Shown here: piece by piece, positions 1 to 10,705 of the stretch
How the letters are laid out: each line of letters starts with the position of its first letter
Position numbering within the stretch: the first letter of the stretch is position 1
The notes under the pieces: generated by a model
Told to the model about the DNA's origin: nothing
The model's input: only the letters and a program-made list of their open reading frames with translations
Databases searched by the model: none
Made by a program: the position numbers and the translations under genes
Assembly (NCBI GenBank): GCA_024280295.1
Contig: JAJRQK010000019.1
Location: forward strand, 40,714 to 104,713
Source: Bacteroidota bacterium
Lineage (GTDB): Bacteria; Bacteroidota; Bacteroidia; Flavobacteriales_D; Crocinitomicaceae
DNA: 64,000 nucleotides
Reading direction: 5' to 3'

Positions 1-228
1 CGATCCATTCGCATCCGCAGTTGCTTGTGAAACTGATATTGATCCTTGGTCACTAATTGCTTCTAGGTAAAAGTTTTGACCATTAGCACCTGAAATAGTT
101 CCATTTACCGTAAAGTTATCAGTTGCAACTTCATCTGTTGTTTCGTCAGTTTCATCTAAAGTTGGCTGATCATCTCCGCAAGAAGTTAGTAAAGCTGAGA
201 TAAATAGAAATCCAAAAAAGTGTTTCAT
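1..228 (-). CDS. Partial lipoprotein (3' end beyond window), N-terminus MKHFFGFLFISALLTSCGDDQ..., DUF4369-like start
   Basis: Manual reverse translation from ATG at 228 is open to the window edge; lipobox LLTSC; start codon overlaps the gatB stop codon. Confidence 0.75.
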   Translation of the reverse strand, partial: MKHFFGFLFISALLTSCGDDQPTLDETDETTDEVATDNFTVNGTISGANGQNFYLEAISDQGSISVSQATADANGS

Positions 229-1697
229 TATTTTTTGTCTAAAGTTTGGCGTAATAGCTGATTTGCTGCTTTTGGGTCTGCTTTCCCTCTTGAAGTTTTC
301 ATGAGTTGTCCCATTAAAAAGCCCATTAATTGTTTTTCACCGTTAGTATAACGTTCAATTTCCTCTGGGTGTTGCCTTATTACTTCCTCAATAAATGCTA
401 AAATAGAGTCTTCGTTGGAATCCTGAATAAGATTCATTGATTGAGCATGTTTAAGAGGAGATTTACTTTGATCTTCCAGCATTGCAGGGAATACTTTCTG
501 AGACGCAACAGTTGATGAAATCTTACCGTCGTCTATTATTTTAATAAGCTCGGAAATTGATTTTGCTGAAATAGGAAACTGACCAATTTCTAACCCGTTT
601 AGATTCATAAACGACTTAATTCCTCCCATGAGCCAGTTTGCAGCACCTTTATGGTTCGAGGTATGTGAAATGATTTCTTCGTAATAAAGTGCTAAGTCCT
701 TACTGTCAGTTATGTTGTAGGCATCGTAATCCGATAATCCCAATTCGTTCGTGTATTTTAAGAAGAGATCTCTTGGTAAAGATGGCATGGTAGCCTTCAC
801 GCGATCAATAAAATCTTGCTTCACCGTTATTGGTTGAAGATCAGGTTCTGGAAAAAAACGATAATCGTTTGCTGCTTCTTTCGAACGCATCGAAATTGTT
901 CGATTATTTGGGCCATCAAATGACCGAGTTTCTTGTGAAATTGTTTCTCCGTCTTCAATTGCAAGAATTTGGCGTTCTATTTCAAATTCAATTGCTTTTT
1001 GAACATGTCGCATGGAGTTCATGTTCTTCACCTCAACTTTAGTCCCAAATTCAGGAGCATCAATTAAACGAACGGAAATATTGGCATCACAGCGAAGTGA
1101 ACCTTCCTCCATATTTCCATCACAAATATCTAAATAACGCACTAGTTTTCGAACTTCAATTAGATAGGCATGAGCATCTTCAGACGAACGCAAATCAGGT
1201 TCTGATACAATTTCCAAGAGAGGAACTCCCGCACGATTAATATCAACCAAAGTATCGTATAGATCCATGTCGTGCATGCTCTTTCCAGCATCTTCCTCCA
1301 TGTGAATACGAGTTAATTTTATTTCCTTCTCAATACCCTCAGCATTCTTAATGATAATGCGTCCGTTTGTACAGATAGGAGTTTTATCCTGAGTTATTTG
1401 ATATCCTTTCGGCAAATCAGGGTAGAAGTAATTTTTACGTGCAAAATATTGTTCTGAAGCTATATCCGATTCACATGCAATACCAAGTTTAACCGCAAAT
1501 TCAATCGTTTTCTTATTCATAAAGGGCAAAGTACCCGGATGTCCGAGTGAAATTGCACTCACATTACTGTTTGGTACAGCACCAAATTCGTTAACGTCAT
1601 TTGAATAGGCTTTGGACTTCGTCAACATTTGCGTGTGGACTTCAAGTCCGATCACGGCTTCGTATTTAGCTCTAATTTCAGGTGTCATTGAGGACAT
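228..1697 (-). CDS. gatB: Asp-tRNA(Asn)/Glu-tRNA(Gln) amidotransferase subunit B
   Basis: ORF 489 aa; YEAVIGLEVHTQ, NYFYPDLPKGYQI, EEGSLRCDANISVR and C-terminal GatB/YqeY region. Confidence 0.97.
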   Translation of the reverse strand: MSSMTPEIRAKYEAVIGLEVHTQMLTKSKAYSNDVNEFGAVPNSNVSAISLGHPGTLPFMNKKTIEFAVKLGIACESDIASEQYFARKNYFYPDLPKGYQITQDKTPICTNGRIIIKNAEGIEKEIKLTRIHMEEDAGKSMHDMDLYDTLVDINRAGVPLLEIVSEPDLRSSEDAHAYLIEVRKLVRYLDICDGNMEEGSLRCDANISVRLIDAPEFGTKVEVKNMNSMRHVQKAIEFEIERQILAIEDGETISQETRSFDGPNNRTISMRSKEAANDYRFFPEPDLQPITVKQDFIDRVKATMPSLPRDLFLKYTNELGLSDYDAYNITDSKDLALYYEEIISHTSNHKGAANWLMGGIKSFMNLNGLEIGQFPISAKSISELIKIIDDGKISSTVASQKVFPAMLEDQSKSPLKHAQSMNLIQDSNEDSILAFIEEVIRQHPEEIERYTNGEKQLMGFLMGQLMKTSRGKADPKAANQLLRQTLDKK

Positions 1698-1700
1698 TTT

Positions 1701-2513
1701 CTAAACTCTTGCAATCAATTCTTTCATGATCAACGTCATTTTAGGCTCGGCTTTAGTAGCTACAGCGATGACATCTTCCACACTTACTTCTTCAATTTTA
1801 CCAGGCACTCCAAGGTCAGTAATAATTGAAATCGCGAAACAAGGAATACTCATGTGACGTGCAACAATTACTTCTGGTACAGTTGACATTCCAACAGCAT
1901 CAGCCCCAATAGCACGAACGTAAGAATATTCGGCTGGTGTCTCCAAAGTCGGTCCAGTTAATCCAGCATAGGTTCCAGTAACAACACGGATGTTGTTTTC
2001 TGCTGCAATTTCTTTAGCTAATGCGATCATTTCATGGCTGTAAGGTTGACTCATATCAGGGAATCGTGGTCCTAGTTCGTCGATGTTCTTTCCAATAAGC
2101 GGATGCGCAGGAAAAAGGTTAATGTGATCATCTTGAATCATCAATTCACCAATCTCAAAATCTGGATTGACTCCTCCAGAAGCATTACTAACGAATAATT
2201 TTTCAATTCCGAGTAATTTCATTACACGAACAGGAAATGTACATTCTTTTAATGTGTAGCCTTCGTAAAAGTGAAATCTGCCTTGCATTGCAATTACGTG
2301 TTTTCCACCAAGTTCTCCAAATATGAGTTTTCCAGAATGACTTTGTACGGTAGAAACTGGGAAGTTTGGAATATCTCCATAAGGGATTTCATCAATAATA
2401 TTGATTTCATTTACCAAACCACCTAATCCTGTTCCGAGAATAATTCCGATTGATGGTTGAACGTTTGTACGTGTTTTGATGTAGTCGTGTGATTCTTTAA
2501 ACTTTTCTAACAT
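1701..2513 (-). CDS. Purine-nucleoside phosphorylase
   Basis: GIILGTGLGGL, MQGRFHFYEGY, SNASGGVNPDF, TYAGLTGPTLETPAEY motifs of PNP family. Confidence 0.95.
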   Translation of the reverse strand: MLEKFKESHDYIKTRTNVQPSIGIILGTGLGGLVNEINIIDEIPYGDIPNFPVSTVQSHSGKLIFGELGGKHVIAMQGRFHFYEGYTLKECTFPVRVMKLLGIEKLFVSNASGGVNPDFEIGELMIQDDHINLFPAHPLIGKNIDELGPRFPDMSQPYSHEMIALAKEIAAENNIRVVTGTYAGLTGPTLETPAEYSYVRAIGADAVGMSTVPEVIVARHMSIPCFAISIITDLGVPGKIEEVSVEDVIAVATKAEPKMTLIMKELIARV

Positions 2514-3528
2514 ATTGGTCTATGATCTGATTAAATGCTTGTTGATTGTCTATTTTAATTGTAATAGGTTGATAATGCCATGCAAAACTGTCATCCTTCA
2601 CTTCAGAAAAGCTACGCAATCTCATGTAGTCTTTCTCGGTTGTGATGATCACTTTGTTCCGACTAGCAAAACTACCAAATTTTTCATGAATATTGGTGAT
2701 ATCTTTGGATGTAAAATTGTAATGATCTTGAAATCCAATATGAACAACATTTGTCTTCTTTTTCCAATACTCAATAAGCGGAGAAGGATTCCCAATTCCT
2801 GTAACTAGAAGAACATTCTCGATATTATTCTCAACTTTTTCAGAAACAGAGATGAGATCATCATATTTAATCGATGAAAAAAAGATAGGGCAATCACGTG
2901 TATTGATCTTTTTTTTAATCTGGTCAAGTTCTGCTTGACTGGTATTGTCAGGGGTTTTGCTGACCACAATAATATTAGCTCGGCGTTTACCTGATTTCCA
3001 TTCCCTTAGGTTTCCAGTGGGGAGCATAAAGTCGCTTACGAAGAGATCATCAAAGGGAGTAGTTAATATGTTAAGTCCAGCTTTTACAGCACGATGTTGA
3101 AATGCATCATCCAATAAAATCAGTTCGTTTTCAGGGAAATCATGCTGAATTTTCCTTATACCGCCTACACGTTTTTCAGCAACAACTACTTCAATTCGGT
3201 TTATGTAGCGTGATTTATATTGCGTTGGCTCGTCTCCAATATCAGATGGAGTAGAATTTGTCGTAGCAACGATTACCCCTTTACTACTTCTCCCATAGCC
3301 TCGACTAAGTGTGCATAGTTTGATGTTTTGACTTAAGAAATGTTGAATTAAATAATCAATGTGTGGTGTTTTCCCGGTACCTCCAGTAGATAGATTTCCT
3401 ACAACAATTGATTTCTTTGGAATTCTTAAGGTCTTGAATAATCCCCAATCATAAAATTTATTCCGTAGGAAAGTAATGACACCATAGATCAATGCCACTG
3501 GGAATAGAATCCAACGGAGCAAAACCAT
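2497..3528 (-). CDS. lpxK: Tetraacyldisaccharide 4'-kinase
   Basis: P-loop VVGNLSTGGTGKTPH, SRGYGR, LLDDAFQHR motifs. Confidence 0.93.
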   Translation of the reverse strand: MVLLRWILFPVALIYGVITFLRNKFYDWGLFKTLRIPKKSIVVGNLSTGGTGKTPHIDYLIQHFLSQNIKLCTLSRGYGRSSKGVIVATTNSTPSDIGDEPTQYKSRYINRIEVVVAEKRVGGIRKIQHDFPENELILLDDAFQHRAVKAGLNILTTPFDDLFVSDFMLPTGNLREWKSGKRRANIIVVSKTPDNTSQAELDQIKKKINTRDCPIFFSSIKYDDLISVSEKVENNIENVLLVTGIGNPSPLIEYWKKKTNVVHIGFQDHYNFTSKDITNIHEKFGSFASRNKVIITTEKDYMRLRSFSEVKDDSFAWHYQPITIKIDNQQAFNQIIDQYVRKV

Positions 3529-3537
3529 ATGTGTAAA

Positions 3538-4197
3538 TCAAGAACTAAATTCCGTGAAATTTTGGCTATCAGTAAAGAAATAAATCCTTACTTGTGCAGT
3601 ATCGTCTAAGAAGTTGATTTTACCAATTTCAAAGCGACTAATGTTAAGACCAGTACGTTTTTGAAGATCATTCATCATTTCTTCGTGGCGTTCGGGCACA
3701 ATCAGATCAATTTTCTCGTAAACAATCGTTTTTCTTGTTTCATGGCGAATCAACCATACTCGTTCAAGACCAAAGGTTAACAGAACAACGGTCAAATTGA
3801 TGATCATCATTTCCGTAATACTAATCTTATTTGATGCAAGAGAATTCACAACACTAATTCCAATGACAAGGAAAAGATAGGTCATTTCCTTAATCTGTAT
3901 AGCATCCGTTCGGTATCGAATAATCCCGAAAATGGCAAACAGTCCAAGTCCCATTCCAGTATCAATATCTAGTTTCTTTAATCCAAAACAGAGGAAGAAA
4001 GTTATCGTGCCAATGAGGAAGTAGGTGAATAAATAGTCTTTTCGTTTCGCAATTGGGTAATAGAGCATGCGAATAATGATTGTCAGAAACACAAAATTAA
4101 TAACTAGTCGAACGAGGAGTTTATAGACATCTTCATCAAACCAAGTGAGATTTAATAATTGTTCGAGAGAATCAGGGTTGGCAGAACTAAGCAGCAT
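3538..4197 (-). CDS. DUF4956-type membrane protein
   Basis: Multiple TM segments, GLGLFAIFGIIRYRTDAIQIKEMTYLF motif; overlaps the VTC-domain gene. Confidence 0.85.
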   Translation of the reverse strand: MLLSSANPDSLEQLLNLTWFDEDVYKLLVRLVINFVFLTIIIRMLYYPIAKRKDYLFTYFLIGTITFFLCFGLKKLDIDTGMGLGLFAIFGIIRYRTDAIQIKEMTYLFLVIGISVVNSLASNKISITEMMIINLTVVLLTFGLERVWLIRHETRKTIVYEKIDLIVPERHEEMMNDLQKRTGLNISRFEIGKINFLDDTAQVRIYFFTDSQNFTEFSS

Positions 4198-4951
4198 TTG
4201 TTTTTATTTTAGCGATTTGCAATAATTTCTTTTTAAATCTATTGTATTTAACTGTTGGATCGAGTTGTATAATCCCGATACAGTATTTACTTAAACGGAG
4301 TGGTCGAATTTTACGATTCTTCATCAATTGAAAAAAAGGAGAGGTCCGTGTCACCTTCGATTGCTTCAACTCTGCGATAACAAGATAGTCCATAGTGACT
4401 TTCTTACCGTTCCAGCTAAAATTGAGATCGAGATCAATTGTCAACCGCTCGTTGATATCATGTCCAACTAAAGTGATTCGTTTGTAATTATTAGTGAGAG
4501 TTGCAACTAGGCTTCCGAAATCATCAAAATGTACAGAATCATTCACGAAGTCAATGTGATCCTTTGGCATATTCATATAAAGTTCGTCCGAAGGGATTCT
4601 CATCTTATTAGTTCGACCTTTATATTTATGCTTCACTTCAAGAAAAGAAATATCAGAGTCCAAATATTTCCGATATCGAACCTTCATTCGATTTAGTCTT
4701 TTCCGTTGATGCTCGTTGAAAAAAAGTAGATCTTCACTATCGTAGTATAGGCTCTCGTAAGCACTTATAGTTTTACCATCAATGGCAAGGGCCTTGTAAT
4801 GTTTACTAAGTTCAGGTAGAAGTTCAATAAATTGTTCTTTAGAAAAGATGAACTTAGTATCCACACGGTCCATCAACTTTACATTGTCCATATCGTTAAG
4901 TCCGATTTTCTCGAAATTAGCTAAGATAGTATCAATGGATTTTGCTGACAT
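4187..4951 (-). CDS. VTC domain (polyphosphate polymerase-like, TTM superfamily) protein
   Basis: MDRVDTKF, YYDSEDLLFFNEHQRKRLNRMKVRYRKY, FLEVKHKYKGRTNKMR. Confidence 0.83.
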   Translation of the reverse strand: MSAKSIDTILANFEKIGLNDMDNVKLMDRVDTKFIFSKEQFIELLPELSKHYKALAIDGKTISAYESLYYDSEDLLFFNEHQRKRLNRMKVRYRKYLDSDISFLEVKHKYKGRTNKMRIPSDELYMNMPKDHIDFVNDSVHFDDFGSLVATLTNNYKRITLVGHDINERLTIDLDLNFSWNGKKVTMDYLVIAELKQSKVTRTSPFFQLMKNRKIRPLRLSKYCIGIIQLDPTVKYNRFKKKLLQIAKIKTNAA

Positions 4952-5060
4952 TCAATCAAAGTTATCAATCTTATTGAAACCCTTGTGACGGATGATTAAC
5001 TTTTTAGATCTTAGGTTGAATATAAATGCGTATTCCTAATAATTGAACAGTTCTAAACGA

Positions 5061-6209
5061 TTAGTTATCAATGAGTCCTAGGCAAATTTTCATTCGGATA
5101 ATTCGTTTTGATGCAATGTCAACTTGTTTTTTGAAATTAGCATCAGAGATGTATTTTGCCAGAATCTCTCTGTGAGCTTTCTCTGTATCTTTTGGCATGA
5201 GAAGAATATCACACCCAGCAGCAATTGCTTTTATAGTAGAGTTAGGAACTTTGACAACACCCCCCATGCCCATTGCATCTGTGACGACTAAGCCTTTAAA
5301 CCTTAGACTGTCGCGCAATAATTCTTTGATTATTACCTTTGAAAGAGTAGAGGGGGTTCCATTAGTCCCGAAAATCGGATTGTTTTGAACTGCAATATGA
5401 GCTACCATAATTGATAGCACACCACTCTCGATCAATTCTGGATAGTATTGAATTTCTTTAAGTTCTCCGTCTATTACTTGAAGTGATTTATGTGTGTCAC
5501 CAGATACCAAACCATGTCCAGGGAAATGTTTCGCAGTTGCAATAATATTTTGTTTTTGAGATTGCTCGATGAATGCCTTTGAGAACGGAATGATATTCTT
5601 AGGATCGGTACCAAAACCTCTATAGCCAACAGTTTTATTTGGAGATAAATCTACTACGGGTGAGAAATTATAGTTTATTCCGATGTCATTCAAATCATTT
5701 GAAATTGTCTCCGAAATTTGTCGCGCTTCTTCAATTGTTTTTATTTTATTTGCACGAGTGACGGACGTTGATCCTAGAATTTTTCGATTCACCAATGATG
5801 GTTCCGCATCAGCTGAGTATAAAAATGGTAAATTTCCGAGTTCAACATTCATCTGCTCATATTCGATAACCCAATCCTTAAATTGCTGCTTTGTGCCGTT
5901 CAATAGAATCATCCCTCCGATGTAGTGATTTTCAATTAAGAATTGAATTCGTTTCTCAGATTTACCCAATCTTCCTGCCGCTGGCATCAAGAGTTGTGCA
6001 ACGATGTCCCGATCTTCCATTGTTTTGAACACACTGTCAACTTTTTCTTGCAGTCCTCTGTGCTTAGTTAAATAAGCGTCTAAGTTAATCGGGGGCTCTG
6101 GTTTCGATTCCACCAAATCTTTCCAATAATTTAATTTTGTGGAATCATCATCTTGGGCACAAGAGGTGAAAATGAAAAGTGATAGTGAAATAAGAAGACG
6201 AAAATTCAT
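5061..6209 (-). CDS. Glycoside hydrolase family 3 (NagZ-like) lipoprotein
   Basis: Lipobox SLFIFTSC; ATAKHFPGHGLVSGDTHKSL; GLVVTDAMGMGG. Confidence 0.9.
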   Translation of the reverse strand: MNFRLLISLSLFIFTSCAQDDDSTKLNYWKDLVESKPEPPINLDAYLTKHRGLQEKVDSVFKTMEDRDIVAQLLMPAAGRLGKSEKRIQFLIENHYIGGMILLNGTKQQFKDWVIEYEQMNVELGNLPFLYSADAEPSLVNRKILGSTSVTRANKIKTIEEARQISETISNDLNDIGINYNFSPVVDLSPNKTVGYRGFGTDPKNIIPFSKAFIEQSQKQNIIATAKHFPGHGLVSGDTHKSLQVIDGELKEIQYYPELIESGVLSIMVAHIAVQNNPIFGTNGTPSTLSKVIIKELLRDSLRFKGLVVTDAMGMGGVVKVPNSTIKAIAAGCDILLMPKDTEKAHREILAKYISDANFKKQVDIASKRIIRMKICLGLIDN

Positions 6210-6390
6210 GTAAATGATACTTTAGGTAAAAATAATAGGTCTATGTACTCAAACGAATCGTTGAACCTACACTTGTCCACAAAATCAGTGTCAATAACTA
6301 TACCATCTGATTTGTGGAATCAAAATGAATTGACTAACTTAATCTTAAATTCGATTGTTTTCGGAGTTCATAAACCAAATACCTAACCTA

Positions 6391-7077
6391 ATGTCAACAA
6401 TCAAATCCTGGGCAGCAGAAGATCGTCCGAGAGAAAAACTACTTCAAAAAGGAAGATCCGCAATTACCGATGTCGAATTTCTGGCAATTTTAATTGGTTC
6501 TGGACCTCGTGGAACTAGTGCTGTTGAGCTGGCAAGAGAAATACTGCATGACTCCGATAATGATCTTGCGATTCTATCCAAACGGTCTATACTCTATTTT
6601 CAAAAATTTCGTGGAATCGGAGAAGCAAAGGCAATTACAATTTTTTCAGCTTTAGAACTTGGTCGTCGCCGTGCACCGTTACTTAAAAAAGAGGTGAATC
6701 AAGTTAAATCGTCGCAAGAATCATATAATCGACTTTATCCAAGCTTTGCAGATTTGGATCATGAACAGTTTTATGCGATGTATTTGAATCGTGCAAATGA
6801 AGTAATTTCAATTCAGCAAATCTCTAAAGGAGGTAGATCTGGAACAGTAGTTGATGGAAAAGTAATATTCGAAAAAGCGTTAGAGTTGAAGGCAACTGCG
6901 CTAATTATTGCACACAATCATCCAAGTGGTCAATTGCAACCTAGTAAAGCTGATATTAATTTAACCAATTCTCTGGTGAAGTTTGGTGGATTGATAGACA
7001 TGCAAATTTTGGACCATCTTATTATTACTGACGATAATTACTTTAGCTTTGCGGATGAGGGAATATTGCAAAATTAG
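6391..7077 (+). CDS. radC: DNA repair protein RadC family (JAB/MPN)
   Basis: Start trimmed to ATG at 6391 (MSTIKSWAAEDRPREKLL); ALIIAHNHPSGQLQPSKADI, DHLIITDDNYFSFADEG. Confidence 0.93.
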   Translation: MSTIKSWAAEDRPREKLLQKGRSAITDVEFLAILIGSGPRGTSAVELAREILHDSDNDLAILSKRSILYFQKFRGIGEAKAITIFSALELGRRRAPLLKKEVNQVKSSQESYNRLYPSFADLDHEQFYAMYLNRANEVISIQQISKGGRSGTVVDGKVIFEKALELKATALIIAHNHPSGQLQPSKADINLTNSLVKFGGLIDMQILDHLIITDDNYFSFADEGILQN

Positions 7078-7079
7078 TC

Positions 7080-8228
7080 ATGAAGAAAATCGTTACAATT
7101 ATTGGTGCACGACCGCAAATCATTAAATCTTCTGCCATAAGTAGAGCGATTCAATCAGATTTCAAAGAAGAGTTAAATGAAGTGATTGTTCATACTGGGC
7201 AGCATTACGATGAAAATATGTCTAAAGTGTTCTTTGAAGAGATGAATATTCCAACACCTAACTACAATCTTCAAGTTGGAAGCGGTTCTCATGGATCTCA
7301 AACGGCAAAAATGATTGAGGGGCTTGAGGCAATATTTCTTAGTGAAAAACCCGATGGAGTTGTTGTTTATGGCGATACTAATTCGACAATTGCAGGCGCA
7401 CTCGCTGCTGCAAAAATTCATATTCCTGTTATTCACATTGAAGCAGGACTCAGAAGTTTCAACAAATCAATGCCTGAGGAGTTGAACCGAATTTCGTGCG
7501 ATCACATGTCAACACTACTATTCACTCCTACTAAAACGGGAATTGAAAATTTACAGCGAGAAGGGTTTAGCCTGGAGCATTCTTCAGTAGCAACCATTGA
7601 TTCTCCAAATGTTTACCATTGTGGAGATATCATGTATGACAATAGTCTTCACTTCGCAAAAGTGGCTAACAATTTTCAAACGGTAATGGAAGCCGAAAAA
7701 CTGTCTGAAAATGGATTCATACTAATGACTGTTCATCGTGATTCAAACACAGACATAGCCGAAAATATGGAAGCAATATTTACCTCAGTGGATGAGCTTT
7801 CAAAAAAGTATCAAATTGAGTTTGTACTACCGCTTCATCCTCGAACTAAAAGTAAGCTGAAATCACAATTGAGTGACTCAACTTATGATCAAGTAATAGA
7901 AAATGAACGAATAAAGATCATTGATCCTGTTGGGTTTATGGATATTATCACATTAGAAAGGAATGCTCGAATGCTTGTTACAGATAGTGGTGGACTTCAA
8001 AAAGAATCCTTCTTCTTCGAGAAGCCTTGTGTCATCTTACGAGAACAAACCGAGTGGATTGAAATCGTAAATAATGGCAATGCAATTTTGACTGGCGCAA
8101 ATGCCGGAAGAATAATGAGTGCTTTTAGTACATTATTTGAACAAGATAATTTTACATATCCTAGCTATTATGGTGATGGTAATGCCGCGAAATTTATTTG
8201 TCAAAAAATAGTTGATGAAATAGAGTAA
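7080..8228 (+). CDS. wecB: UDP-N-acetylglucosamine 2-epimerase (non-hydrolysing)
   Basis: IIGARPQIIKSSAI, GDTNSTIAGALAAAKIHIPVIHIEAGLRSFN, PEELNRISCDHMS, TVHRDSN, DSGGLQKE. Confidence 0.93.
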   Translation: MKKIVTIIGARPQIIKSSAISRAIQSDFKEELNEVIVHTGQHYDENMSKVFFEEMNIPTPNYNLQVGSGSHGSQTAKMIEGLEAIFLSEKPDGVVVYGDTNSTIAGALAAAKIHIPVIHIEAGLRSFNKSMPEELNRISCDHMSTLLFTPTKTGIENLQREGFSLEHSSVATIDSPNVYHCGDIMYDNSLHFAKVANNFQTVMEAEKLSENGFILMTVHRDSNTDIAENMEAIFTSVDELSKKYQIEFVLPLHPRTKSKLKSQLSDSTYDQVIENERIKIIDPVGFMDIITLERNARMLVTDSGGLQKESFFFEKPCVILREQTEWIEIVNNGNAILTGANAGRIMSAFSTLFEQDNFTYPSYYGDGNAAKFICQKIVDEIE

Positions 8229-9497
8229 ATGCTGATAATTGTTGTTGATAAAATAACGCCCCGAATAAAATATACTCTTGACTTTATATTCAAGTTGCGA
8301 GGTCTCAGCTATAAATTTGAGTTGAATGAACCAAAGAGCATGGAATTATCCAACGTAATTTTCTATTCATCAGTAAAGCGAAAAGGCAAATGGATTCAGC
8401 AAGCAAAAATAATTACAGAGAGTACTATTTATTCACAAGAAATCGGAATTTCTCAATTTGGTAGTGAGGAATGTTATTCATTTGATGATGTTACAGATCC
8501 AATTTCGTCGATTTTCTATCATTTAACACGCTACGAAGAATACACATCAATCAAGAAAGATCAGCATGGCAGATTTCAGTTCTCTCTGTCTAAATTATCT
8601 GACAATTGGATAGAAAAAGTTATGTGTGATCGCTGGGCTGAAGAAGTGATTAGTTTCTGTGGACTTAATCTAAATCGAACTGAGGGAAAACCTTTAATTG
8701 TGCCAACCTTCGATATTGATAATACTTATGCTTATAAGTTGAAGTCTGGAAAACGAAAAATCCTCTCCACACTAAAAGATATAGTAAAAGTAGATGGATC
8801 TCGACTCAAAGAACGAAGGACGGTGAATAGTGGAAGCCGAGACCCTTACGATACATATAGTGAAATTAGAGAAATTTATGGGCGTTTCCCATCTACGAGA
8901 ATGTTTTGGCTTGTTGGTTCAAAAGGTAGATATGACCGCAATATTAGCATCAAAAACGAAAAACATCGTAGATTGATTCGAAAGATGAAAGCTAAAGGAT
9001 TAAATATTGGACTTCATCCGAGTTATGCTTCTTTCAATGATCTCGATAAATTATTGCAAGAGAAATCGAGACTTGCCATAGTTGTTTCAGAGAAAATGAG
9101 GAGCTCAAGGCAGCATTACTTGAGATTCGAATTGCCTAGAACCTATCAAATTTTGCAGGAAGCGGGATTTGAGCATGAATATTCGATGGGATTTGCAGAA
9201 CGAGCAGGGTTTAGATGTGGAACTGCACGTTCACATTTATGGTTTGATCTTGAAAAGAATCAGGAATCAAAATTAACAGTACACCCTTTCGCATATATGG
9301 ATGGGACATTGAATGAATACATGCAATTAACTATCTCTCAGAGTAAAGAGTTGATTCGGAAATTATATAACGAAGTTAGTCGTTTTGGAGGTGAGTTTGT
9401 GTTCATTTGGCACAACGAAACTATCGGTGATTATGGAATTTGGAAAGGTTGGCGCGAAGTATTGGATCATTCACTAAATTTGGAAGATGAATCGTAA
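8229..9497 (+). CDS. Polysaccharide deacetylase-like family protein (DUF7033-type)
   Basis: VPTFDIDNTYAYK, IGLHPSYASFND, FEHEYSMGFAERAGFRCGT, HNETIGDYGIWKGWREV; immediately follows the epimerase. Confidence 0.8.
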   Translation: MLIIVVDKITPRIKYTLDFIFKLRGLSYKFELNEPKSMELSNVIFYSSVKRKGKWIQQAKIITESTIYSQEIGISQFGSEECYSFDDVTDPISSIFYHLTRYEEYTSIKKDQHGRFQFSLSKLSDNWIEKVMCDRWAEEVISFCGLNLNRTEGKPLIVPTFDIDNTYAYKLKSGKRKILSTLKDIVKVDGSRLKERRTVNSGSRDPYDTYSEIREIYGRFPSTRMFWLVGSKGRYDRNISIKNEKHRRLIRKMKAKGLNIGLHPSYASFNDLDKLLQEKSRLAIVVSEKMRSSRQHYLRFELPRTYQILQEAGFEHEYSMGFAERAGFRCGTARSHLWFDLEKNQESKLTVHPFAYMDGTLNEYMQLTISQSKELIRKLYNEVSRFGGEFVFIWHNETIGDYGIWKGWREVLDHSLNLEDES

Positions 9498-9888
9498 CAG
9501 TATTATTAACGGTGTTATTTTAATTGTGTTCGCAATTGTTCTGGGAGCATTTGGAGCCCATGCTTTGAAGGAGAAACTCTCAATCACAGAATTACAAACC
9601 TTTGAAGTTGGTGTGCGTTATCAAATGTATAGTGGTATTACCTTGTTGGTTGTTGGTCTTAGTTCTAGTAATTTAAACTTCTCTCTGAAATTATTTGTTC
9701 AACTTCTATTAGCTGGAGTAATCCTATTCAGTGGTTCAGTTTACTTTTTAGCAATCCAAAATATCTTAGGTATCAAAATGAGTTTTCTTGGCCCAGTTAC
9801 TCCGATTGGTGGTTTACTAATGATTTTGGCTTGGATTGTATTTCTTGTTAAAGTTCTCAAGAACTCATCTAAATCTGGAGTGTCATGA
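9487..9888 (+). CDS. DUF423 family membrane protein
   Basis: LGAFGAHALKEKL..., FSGSVYFLAI, FLGPVTPIGGLLMILAW. Confidence 0.92.
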   Translation: MNRNSIINGVILIVFAIVLGAFGAHALKEKLSITELQTFEVGVRYQMYSGITLLVVGLSSSNLNFSLKLFVQLLLAGVILFSGSVYFLAIQNILGIKMSFLGPVTPIGGLLMILAWIVFLVKVLKNSSKSGVS

Positions 9889-10655
9889 AAGTGACGATCC
9901 TTGGTTCTGGCACTTCGCAAGGTGTTCCTGTAATTGCATGTGAATGTAGGGTATGCCAATCCAACGACCCTAAAGATAATCGTCTGCGTTGTTCTGTTCT
10001 TATTGAATTTGAAGGAGATAATTATGTGATCGACAGCGGACCAGATTTTCGTCAGCAAATGCTAAAGCATAATGTGAAATCACTCTCCGGAATTATTTTC
10101 ACACATGAACATAAAGACCATGTTGCAGGATTAGATGATGTAAGAGCGTTTAATTATCAGTCGAAGAAAAATATGGATCTCTACTGTGATGCAAATGTTG
10201 AAGCTAAATTACGCGTTGAGTTCGGTTATGCATTTGGTGCGAATACATATCCAGGAGTTCCTAAATTGAATATCATACCAATAACCAAGACACCCTTTAA
10301 GCTGAATAATAACTTCAAAGTTGTTCCGATTGAGGTAATGCATTTTAAATTAGCGGTACTCGGTTTTAGATTTGGTGATTTCACTTACATAACTGACGCA
10401 AAAACGATAACTGATGAAGAAAAGGAGAAGGTCGTTGGTACAAAAATACTTGTAATTAATGCCTTGAGAAAGGAAGATCATGTTTCTCATTTCACACTAA
10501 AAGAGGCACTAGCATTTATCGAAGAAATTAACCCAAAGAAATCTTATTTGACACATATATCGCATTTGTTTGGCACACAGAAGGAAATTGAGAAACTTTT
10601 GCCGAACAACGTCTTTGTTGCCTATGATGGGTTGGAAATTGAATTTCAAGATTAA
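9885..10655 (+). CDS. MBL-fold metallo-hydrolase (PhnP-like)
   Basis: LGSGTSQGVPVIACECRVCQS, FTHEHKDHVAGLDDVR, YLTHISHLFG. Confidence 0.92.
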   Translation: MKVTILGSGTSQGVPVIACECRVCQSNDPKDNRLRCSVLIEFEGDNYVIDSGPDFRQQMLKHNVKSLSGIIFTHEHKDHVAGLDDVRAFNYQSKKNMDLYCDANVEAKLRVEFGYAFGANTYPGVPKLNIIPITKTPFKLNNNFKVVPIEVMHFKLAVLGFRFGDFTYITDAKTITDEEKEKVVGTKILVINALRKEDHVSHFTLKEALAFIEEINPKKSYLTHISHLFGTQKEIEKLLPNNVFVAYDGLEIEFQD

Positions 10656-10705
10656 GTAATTAGATCATAAGATTATTCTAAATTTGTACACCTAAAGTTG
10701 ATATA

